From Cepaea nemoralis (lineage: Eukaryota > Mollusca > Gastropoda > Stylommatophora > Helicidae): a DNA stretch of 64,000 nt. Below the pieces are notes generated by a model that was not told the origin of the DNA, did not search any database, and saw nothing but the letters and a program-made list of their open reading frames with translations. The first letter of the stretch is position 1; the number at the start of each line of letters is the position of its first letter. The translations under genes were made by a program, and so were the position numbers. Shown here in pieces: positions 53,905 to 64,000 of the stretch. Location of the stretch: NCBI GenBank assembly GCA_014155875.1, contig JACEFZ010017891.1, positions 61,001 to 125,000 of the forward strand. The letters run 5' to 3'.

Positions 53905-56240
53905 CTGTCATAAGCCAGATGTCCTGTCCCTGCTGCTGTCATGTCTTATCCCTGCTGATGTCATGTCCTTGCCCTGCTTCTGTCATGTCTTATCCCTGCT
54001 GCTGTCATGTCCTATCTCTGCTGCTGTCATGTTCTATCCCTGATGTTGTTACGCCCTACCTCTGATGCTGCCATGCTTTACCCCTGCTGCTGCCATGACA
54101 TACCCGTGCTGCTGACAATTCTTGCCCCTGCTGCTGTCATGCCATATCTCTGCTGCTGTCATGTATTATCCCTGCTGCTGTTATGTACTGTACCTGCTGC
54201 TGTCATGTCGTATCCCTGCTGCTGTCATGTCTTACCCCTCCTGCTGCTGCCATGTCCTGCCTCTGATATCATGTAATAACACTGCTATTGCCATGTATTA
54301 CCCCTGCTGCTGAAATGTCCACCCCTGCTGCTGTCATGTCATATCACTGCTGCTGTTATGACCTATCCCTGCTGTTGTTATGCCCTACCTCTGATGCTGC
54401 CATGTCTTACTCCTGCTGCTGTCATGTCCTATCCATACTGCTAAAAAATCCTGCCCCTGCTGCTGTTGTGCAATACCTCTGATGCTGCCATGCCTTACCC
54501 CTGCTGCTACCATGTCATACCAGTGCTGTTGACAAGTCCTGCCCTTGCTGCTGTTACGTACTGCCCCTGCTGCTGCCATGTCCTATCCCTGCTGCTGTCA
54601 TGTCTTACCCCTGCTGCTGCCATGTCCTACCCCTGCTGCCATGTCCTATCCCTGCTGCTGCCATGTCCTACCCCTGCTGCTGCCATGTCCTATCCCTGCT
54701 GCTGTCATGTCCTGCCTCTGCTGCTGTCATGTCCTATCCCTGCTGTTGTCATGTCCTGCCCCTGCTGTTGTCATGTCCTATCCCTGCTGTTGTCATTTCC
54801 TGCCCCCTGCTGCTGTCATGTCCTATGCCTGCTGTTGTCATGTCCTGCCTCTGATGCTGCCACGAATTATCCCTGCTGCTACCATGTCTTACCCGTGCTG
54901 CTGACATATCCTGCCCCTGCTGCCGCCATGTAATATCCCTGTTGTTGCCATGCCCTACTCTGCTGCTACCATGTCTTACTCCTACTGCTGCCATGTCCTG
55001 CCCCTACTGCTGCTATGCCCTGCCCTTGCTGCTGTCATGTCCTATCCTTGGTGATGTCATATCCTGCCCCTACTGCTGTCATGTTCTGCCCCTGCTGCTG
55101 AAATGTCCACCCCTGCTGCTGTCATGTCATATCACTGCTGCTGTTATGACCTATCCCTGCTGTTGTTATGCCCTACCTCTGATGCTGCCATGTCTTACTC
55201 CTGCTGCTGTCATGTCCTATCAATACTGCTAACAAATCCTGCCCCTACTGCTGTTGTGCAATACCTCTGATACTGCCATGCCTTACCCCTGCTGCTACCA
55301 TGTCATACCAGTGCTGTTGACAAGTCCTGCCCTTGCTGCTGTTACGTACTGCCCCTGCTGCTGTTATGTACTGCCCCTGCTGCTGTCATGTCTTACCTCT
55401 GCTGCTGCCATGTCCTATCCCTGCTGCTGTCATGTCCTATCCCTGCTGCTGTCATGTCCTATCCATGCTGCTGTCATGTCCTGCCCCTGCTGTCATGTAA
55501 TATCCCTGCTATTGCCATGTAATATCCCTGCTATTGCCATGTATTACCCCTGTTGCTGTCATGTCCTATCCCTGCTGCTGTCATGTCCTAACTCTGCTGA
55601 AGTCATGTCCTGCCCCTGCTGCTGTCATGTACTGTCCCTGCTGCTGTCATGCCATATCCCTGCTGCTGTCATGTCGTATCCCTGCTGCTGTCATGTCTTA
55701 CCCCTGCTGCTGCCATGTCCTATCCCTGCTGCTGTCATGTCCTGCCCCTGCTGTTGTCATGTCCTATCCCTGCTGCTGTCATGTCCTGCCCCTACTATCG
55801 TCATGTCCTATGCCTGCTGTTGTCATTTCCTGCCCCTGCTGCTGTCATGTCCTATGCCTGCTGTTGTTATGTCCTGCCTCTGCTGCTGTCATGTCCTATC
55901 CATGCTGTTGTTATGCCCTACCTCTGATGCTGCCACGAATTATCCCTGCTGCTACCATGTCTTACCCGTGCTGCTGACATATCCTGCCCCTGCTGCTGTC
56001 ATGTACTGTCCCTACTGCTGTTATGTACTGCCCCTGCTGCTGTCATGTCCTATCCATGCTGTTGTTATGCCCTACCTCTGATGCTGCCACGAATTATCCC
56101 TGCTGCTACCATGTCTTACCCGTGCTGCTGACATATCCTGCTCCTGCTGCTATCATGTACTGTCCCTACTGCTGTTATGTACTGCCCCTGCTGCTGTCAT
56201 GTCGTATCCCTGCTGCTGCCATGTCCTATCCCCGCTGCTG
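53905..56240. repeat. 22-bp minisatellite, about 100 copies
   Basis: The unit cctatccctgctgctgtcatg + t recurs with single-base variants over about 2.3 kb. Because 22 is not a multiple of 3, the same periodic peptide (cysteine-rich, SYPCCCHVL type) is readable in all three frames. Longer duplications are layered on top, for example 54310-54570 versus 55107-55365 and 55880-55990 versus 56055-56165. Confidence 0.95.
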
Positions 56241-56460
56241 TATGTATGTGTCTTTGTCTATAATTATGTCTGCGTGTATATACACTCGTCTGCCTCTTTA
56301 TGCCTGCCCGCGGCTGTTTGTATGCGTGTGATTCTATGTTTTTTTCTATATGTGTTTGTATGACTCCGTGGTTGTATGTGTGTATGTATGCACGCATATC
56401 AGGTTTGCAAGTCGGTGAGTCTAGTGGTGTGCTCGTCTTTCTGTGTCTCTCTAACAATCA
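56232..56460 (+). repeat. Arm of an inverted repeat (TGTATGTGTG-rich)
   Basis: Shares, in reverse complement with 57480-57770, gtgtatatacactcgtctg, ccgcggctgtttgtatgcgt and cacgcatatcaggtttg. The arms are 1.0 kb apart. Confidence 0.8.
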
Positions 56461-56509
56461 AATTACTTTACCCGTCTGCCTGTCTGTCTACCGATCATAT
56501 ACGAGGAAA

Positions 56510-56861
56510 TGCAACCTAAAGACAAAATGTTATGGCAGACCAGGCCCGATGCCTTGGTCGGCACCTCTGGTTTACGATCGAAGCTCCGGCAGACGGACAG
56601 TTAGAGTATTGCTTTGATGATCCTGCAGCCTCTGCAGCTTGTCTTTTTCCAGATGTATTGGTGTTACCTTTCCTCTGGAGTAAGCTAGACAGGCCGAGAG
56701 AGGGATCATACTGCATGGGCAACACTTGCTCTCTATGTTTCAGCCCATGCTTTGTGCTATGGAGAGGTATAACTCAATTATACCTTTTTAAAGCAGAATG
56801 TAAAAAACAATCGTCTGTCAAGACGGCAAGGTGCACAATGTGCCATTGAATAACAAACCAA
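56510..56861. other. Unassigned segment, 105-codon plus-strand frame
   Basis: A frame at 56532-56849 (MADQARCLGRHLWFTIEAPA...) has no family I recognise. It sits between repeats and is probably non-coding. Confidence 0.35.
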
Positions 56862-57450
56862 CATGTGCAATAAACAGTTTGTGAACTAACCAGCATGAAA
56901 AATAACAAGTTCGTGAAATAACCAGCGTTTAAAATAACCAGATCGTGAACTACCCAGCATGTAAATAACCAGTTTGTGAACTAACCAGCATGTAAATAAC
57001 CAGTTCGAGAACTAACCAGCATGTAAAATAACCAGTTCATGAATTAACTAATATGTAAAATAACTAGTTCGTGAACTAAATTAAAACTTTTCTGTTGCGT
57101 ATCCCTTACGGGACGTTGCAGTCAACACCAGCATTTTTCAGCTGCTGTTGATGTACTAGGCAAGTGTTAAGTTCAGTAGTTTGCCATTGCTTTCTGAACG
57201 ACCGGCTCCCTTACCAGCGCGTTATAACACAACGCGACACGGTCTGCTGCACAAATCGGTCGAAGCCGAGCTTCGAACGCCTGGTACCTGGCTCACGAAC
57301 CGCGTTTGCAAGCCTTTAGCCACGGAGCCGGCATCCAGCATGTAAAATAACCAGTTACTGAACTAACCAGCATGTAAAATAACCAGTTCGTGAACGAACT
57401 AATCAGCATGCAAAATAACCAGTTCGTGAACTAACCACTGTGTAAAATAA
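56862..57450. repeat. ~31-bp minisatellite (ataaccagttcgtgaactaa)
   Basis: About seven units at 56862-57084 and four at 57336-57450. The SINE at 57085-57335 separates the two parts. Confidence 0.85.
57085..57335 (-). repeat. SINE family B, inserted in the minisatellite
   Basis: The minus-strand head ccggctccgtggctaaaggc has an A-box-like tggctaaagg and a B-box-like gcgttcgaagc. The core caacaccagcatttttcagc + tgctgttgatg and the block ctttctgaacgaccggctcc follow. This is the best-preserved member in the window. Confidence 0.85.
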
Positions 57451-57479
57451 CCAGCTCATATGGTGTGACCACAACACAC

Positions 57480-57587
57480 ACATACACACTGACAAACACG
57501 CAGAGACATAAACACAGACGAACACACAAAGACACAGACAGACGAGCACACCAATAGACACACCGACTTACAAACCTGATATGCGTG

Positions 57588-57626
<39 letters not shown>

Positions 57627-57770
57627 ACATACAAACACGCAGACATACAAACACATATAGAAACAAACATAGAAAACACACGCATACAAACAGCCGCGGA
57701 CAGGCACAAAGAGACAGACGAGTGTATATACACGCAGACATAAATATAGACACACACACACATACATACA
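57480..57770 (-). repeat. Second arm of the inverted repeat, with (CA)n
   Basis: Partner of 56232-56460. It contains (CA)n at 57592-57620. Confidence 0.8.
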
Positions 57771-57785
57771 CAAAAGTAAAGTACA

Positions 57786-57938
57786 GGGTGTATTTTTAAT
57801 GACAGTGGGGTGTTTGAAAATATTGCCGTTCCAAGTTGTGTATTCACCATCTGTGAATTTCATGCAACATAAAAGGTAAATACAAAACTTAACTTGAAAT
57901 GCAATATTTTCAAAAAATAAAGTCATTAAAAATAAACC
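57786..57938. mobile_element. Foldback element, 153 bp
   Basis: The left arm gtgtatttttaatgac...gaaaatattgc...caagttgtgtattcacc pairs with the right arm ggtaaatacaaaacttaact...gcaatattttc...gtcattaaaaataaac. It looks like a small MITE. TSDs are unclear. Confidence 0.6.
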
Positions 57939-58317
57939 ATGTAGAAAATTAAGTAACCTTTGTGGCGTGTCTTACGGCACATTAAACATACGGTACAAGA
58001 CTTATATGTTTTATAAACCAATCTGTGGCTGATGTGGTCGGTAACTCACCGCCTTCCTTTACTTCCCAAGGCGTTATCGGGTACACATTTTAGGCCGAGC
58101 CGCCCTAAAAGCACAGGCCAATCTCGATGCGGATTCCAGCCCACGACTATCGGATTGCCGGCAAGCGCCTACACAGCAGCACCATTGTCATCATGAAGTG
58201 TATTGCCGACTGGCCTGGGCGATCATGCTTCTTCACATCTGGCGTTCTGCAACGGCGTGCATCAAATCGTGACTCCTTTCCGTGCCATGACACAAGAATA
58301 TCAAGAATTTTCTCTCC
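57939..58317. other. Unassigned
   Basis: No gene or repeat recognised. Confidence 0.4.
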
Positions 58318-58352
58318 GCCTGCCTGCCTGCCTGCCTGCCTGCCTACCTGAC

Positions 58353-58387
<35 letters not shown>

Positions 58388-58430
58388 TGTCTGTCTGTCT
58401 GTCTGCCAATCAAATTACTTACCCGTCTGC
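58318..58430. repeat. (CTGC)n and (CTGT)n tetranucleotides
   Basis: cctg units to about 58345, then ctgt units to about 58403 and variants after. Confidence 0.9.
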
Positions 58431-58482
58431 CTACCGATCAGCCAACTTACCTTTCGGCCTACCAATCCAAGTACTAAATGTC

Positions 58483-58712
58483 GAGATGATCGATTTTATT
58501 GTCCCGGGTTTTAATCCATATGGTTCGGTCTCTTTTCGCAGGGCGCCTTTCCGAAAGCGTCACACAAAGCACCATCTTCGATTCTCCAGATACGACCCAC
58601 AGGAGTCTCCGAAGAAAATGCGCCCATGAACCAAAAGACGTAGCCCGGAATCGAACCATCAACTTTCGGAGCGCGAAGCAGACGGCTTGACCACTTCGCC
58701 ACCGAGTTGCTT
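58483..58712 (-). repeat. SINE family C, diverged copy
   Basis: The minus-strand head ggtggcgaagtggtcaagcc and ggttcgattccgggc match the head at 33791. The body shares cggagactcctgtgggtcg and aaaagagaccgaaccatatg. Confidence 0.85.
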
Positions 58713-58902
58713 ACCTGTCGGTCTACCAATCAATCTACTTATCTGTCGGTCTACCAGTCAACCTACTTACCTGTCGGTATAACAATCAACCTACTTAATT
58801 GTCTCTCCACCAATCGAATTACTGACCTGTCTGCATAGCAATCAACTTACTGACCTGTCTGTCTGCCTACCACTAAACTTACTGACCTGTCTGTCTGTCT
58901 AC
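58713..58902. repeat. ~32-bp minisatellite (cttacctgtcggtctaccaa)
   Basis: About six imperfect units of ctgtcggtctaccaatcaacctact, stopping exactly where the LINE begins. Confidence 0.8.
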
Positions 58903-61813
58903 ATTGACATTGCTGTATACATTTCCAATTCTCTCAACTGGTCCCGTAGAAGTGATCTCGAGACAGTAGAGATAGAATGTGTTTGGTTAGAGGTGAAGCC
59001 AGCCAGCCAACAACCGTTTCTCATTGGATACCTATATAGGAATCCTTGTGCCGGGTACAGTTGGTATGACTGCTTCACTACAATGATGGATAGAGTGTTT
59101 ACAGCAGGTAGAGAAGTTATGATACTAGGTGACTTCAACATAGATATTAGTAAATCCAACCAGACATGGGACGATATTATTCTTTCTTACAATTTCAAAC
59201 AACTAATAAACCGTCCCACAAGGGTTACTGACACATCCTCAACTATAATTGATCATATATATGTTACTTGTCCAGATAATATTATTGAATGTTCTGTTCC
59301 TGTTTGTACAGTTAGTGACCACTACCCGGTATGTTGTACATGGTCAAGAATTGGGTTCACACCTCTTAAACATAAACATGTATGTATCAAATTTAGGAAT
59401 TTTAAAGCATTCAACCAAGATTTATTTTTGCAAGACTTAAGAAAAGCAGCCCTTGATCACGTTTACCAACTTCCTGACCCGGACGATGCATTAGCTTTCT
59501 GGACAAAGACAGTCTACAATGTGTTCGATAAACACGTGCCAATCAAAGAAGTTCGAGTCAAAAATCAACATAAATCCCCATGGGTCACTAGAGAAGTGCT
59601 GGAAATCGTGAGAGAGCGAGATACAGCACACAAAAATAAAGACTTCATCAATTACCGCAGACTAAGGAATAAAGTTAAATATGAAATTCGTAGGATAAAA
59701 AAAGATCATTTTAAAAATTTGATTGTAGATAATTCAAACAGTACAAATATTTGGAAGGCTATTAACTTGCTAACCAATAAGAAACGCCCTACAGAATCAG
59801 CAAACTAAATTCTATAACATGCGATGAATTCAGTTGGTTTTTTCAATCAGAAATAGAGAATCTAAAGTCTTCAATACCAGACTCATTGTGTAATTTAAGT
59901 TCACTGGCATCATTCTGTGAGGAGAAGTGCACCAGAAATATTCCCGCTGAGATTCCCTTAATGTCTGCTGCTAATCTCTCATCATGTTCCTCTTGTACCT
60001 TGCGGTGTCGAGGTGAAGTATAAACTTCGTGAGAGTGCCCGGTTATGGGCTTCGTATATCAACATTCCCATGGATTCTGTTATTCCCTCAGTCCAACGTT
60101 TACGTGGTCGGCCTCTTCCTCTGTTTCCATCTGGTCTGTACATCATTGCTTGTTGTGGCATGCTGTTGACTGGTAGCCTACTTGCATGGCCAAACCATTT
60201 CCATTAACATTGCCGGGTCGATAGCCGTTTGGGTCAGTCCGTTTATACTTCTTGGTTTTTCTACGAGCAGTCTGCTGCAGACGTTTATAAATATCTCTTG
60301 AACCTCAAATCAACAAACTCACACGGCCTAGATGGTATCAGTAATAGAATTCTTCGTTGTGCTGCACCAGTCATTAGCGAGTCCTTAACGTTTATATATA
60401 ACCAGTGCCTGACCAAAAACTACTTTCCATCTGCATTTAAAATTGCTAAAGTGTTTCCGCTAATTAAAAATGGCTCAATCGATAATAGCGTTTTGGGTAA
60501 TTATAGACCTATTTCCTTACTATCGTCGCTATCAAAACCACTAGAAAAACACATTCATAAAATAACGTTACACCATTTAATTAACAATGATCTAATAATT
60601 AACAGTCAATCTGGGTTTCGACCTAAATATTCTTGCCATAGTGCTCTAACAAAAATGACCGATAACTGGCACTTAAACATCAACAATGGTAGAATTTGTG
60701 GAGCGGTGTTTGTAGACTTTAAAAAAGCTTTTGATATGGTAGATCACGATATTTTAATTAGAAAACTAAAGCAAATGAAGACAAGCACCAACATGGTGAA
60801 CATAATTACGTCATTTCTATCCGACAGGCAACAAGTCGTGTCCTTCAACAACTGTCTATCAAGACCCACACAGCTTAATATTGGTGTGCCTCAGGGCTCA
60901 ATACTAGGTCTGCTGCTTTTTGCAGCTTATATTAATGATCTTCCTTTATATATCAATACAACTTGTGATCTATTTGCAGACGACTGTACTATATATACTA
61001 GTCAAGAAAACCGTAGTGAATTAGAGAATTCTTTACAAAAGGAACTTGACAATCTTACTAGATGGAGCAATGAAAACCGCATGCAAATTAACATCGACAA
61101 AACCAAATCCATGCTAATAACGACCAGACAAAAACTATCAGACACTAGCCATAACTGGATCACCGCTCGAACTCTGCATGGGCACGTTACCTATAGTTAA
61201 TGTGACTGAACATAAAGCACTAGGGCTTTTAATAGACAGCCATTTGAACTGGAGCTCTCATGTTCACGCTCTTACCAAGAAAATAGCACAAAAAGTTTAC
61301 CAACTTGCTAAAATTCAGCACTTCCTGGACGAAAGCACACGAAAAATATTCTACACATGCTATATCCAATCACATCTCGATTACTGTTCCACAGTTTGGG
61401 ATGGTTGCCCTAAATCTAATTTAAAACGACTATGTTCTCTACAAAACCGCGCTATTCGTCTGGTTTCTGGCATAAAGCACGTTGAAAATAATAATTTGTA
61501 CAGTCATCTAAGACTTATACCACTACAAAAGCGCTTCCTTTTCAACAAAGCCAAATTAGTGAATAAAATTATATCTCAAAATACCCCAGAGTATCTTCTG
61601 CCGCTGATTCAATCTAATGCAATGAATAGCAAGCGCCTAAATTTGTTACATGTCTCAAAGCCTAGATTGGACCTATACAAAACATGTTTCGCCTATTCTG
61701 GTGCTCACTTATGGAATGATCTGCCTCCAGATCTGAAAACTCCAATGAGTCCCTACACATTTAACCGAAAACTCTTTCAATATTTAATCCATACCGACTA
61801 TATGCCACCATAA
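58903..61813 (+). pseudogene. CR1/L2-like LINE unit C ORF2, 5' truncated and broken
   Basis: It starts inside the endonuclease (IAVYISNSLNWSRRSDLE) and follows unit A to its stop at 61813. It is broken by a frameshift near 59800, an insertion at 59971-60269 and a frameshift near 61140-61180. VSDHYPVCCTW, FADDCTIYTS and LNIGVPQGSILG are present. It is on the opposite strand to units A and B, so it is an independent insertion or an inverted block. Confidence 0.9.
59971..60269 (-). mobile_element. LINE tail insertion with 8-bp TSD
   Basis: The flanks gtctgctg at 59963-59970 and 60270-60277 are identical. On the minus strand it reads LAMQVGYQ or WFGHASRLP-like then GRGRPRKR, a LINE C-terminal tail. 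It shares cttgtaccttgcggtgtcga with 18763-19040. Confidence 0.8.

Positions 61814-64000
<2,187 letters not shown>

Noticed and set aside
54466..56081. Cysteine-rich frames up to 275 codons, metallothionein- or toxin-like in look
   Set aside because: The same peptide appears in all three frames because the 22-bp unit is not a multiple of 3; there is no signal peptide or defined start.
56532..56849. 105-codon frame as a novel gene
   Set aside because: No family, no promoter and repeat surroundings on both sides; kept only as an unassigned segment.

Overview
This window looks like intergenic DNA from a large, repeat-rich animal genome. There are no bacterial operons. The recognisable coding sequence comes from hAT, RTE-like, I-like and CR1/L2-like transposons, plus three tRNA-derived SINE families and long microsatellites. 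A marine invertebrate is a reasonable guess, but I cannot name the species. I see no intact host gene. The only host-like coding trace is a decayed leucine-rich-repeat (LRR) gene at 20.8-23.7 kb. No functional tRNA or rRNA gene was recognised.

Layout: 1-2.1 kb, a local triplication and a SINE. 2.1-16.4 kb, composite C1: two hAT copies (L1, R1; GTF2IRD2-like, Charlie-type ends) flank a 2.9-kb cargo of RTE, mariner and SINE debris, and R1 carries a 5.0-kb I-like LINE. 16.4-20.8 kb, LINE tails, a 0.6-kb (TAAC)n array and a dispersed minisatellite. 20.8-23.7 kb, the LRR pseudogene with at least three transposon insertions. 23.8-25.7 kb, a LINE reverse-transcriptase remnant and a solo LTR between TA tracts. 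26.1-52.4 kb, composite C2: the same hAT-cargo-hAT plan, with a 15-kb block replacing part of its right hAT. That block holds two tandem CR1/L2-like LINE units with multi-kilobase microsatellite 3' regions. 53-58.9 kb, minisatellites, including about 2.3 kb of a 22-bp repeat. 58.9-64 kb, a third copy of the same LINE in the opposite orientation.

The main observation concerns the two composites. In C1 and C2 the 8-bp target-site duplication (TSD) lies at the outermost ends (gtctaaga at 2141 and 16434; ctgtagag at 26096 and 52381), while no single hAT copy has matching flanks. This is what movement of a whole hAT-cargo-hAT unit would leave, although homologous recombination between hAT copies could also produce it. 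L1 and L2 share disabling transposase lesions, so if the composites moved, the transposase probably came from elsewhere.
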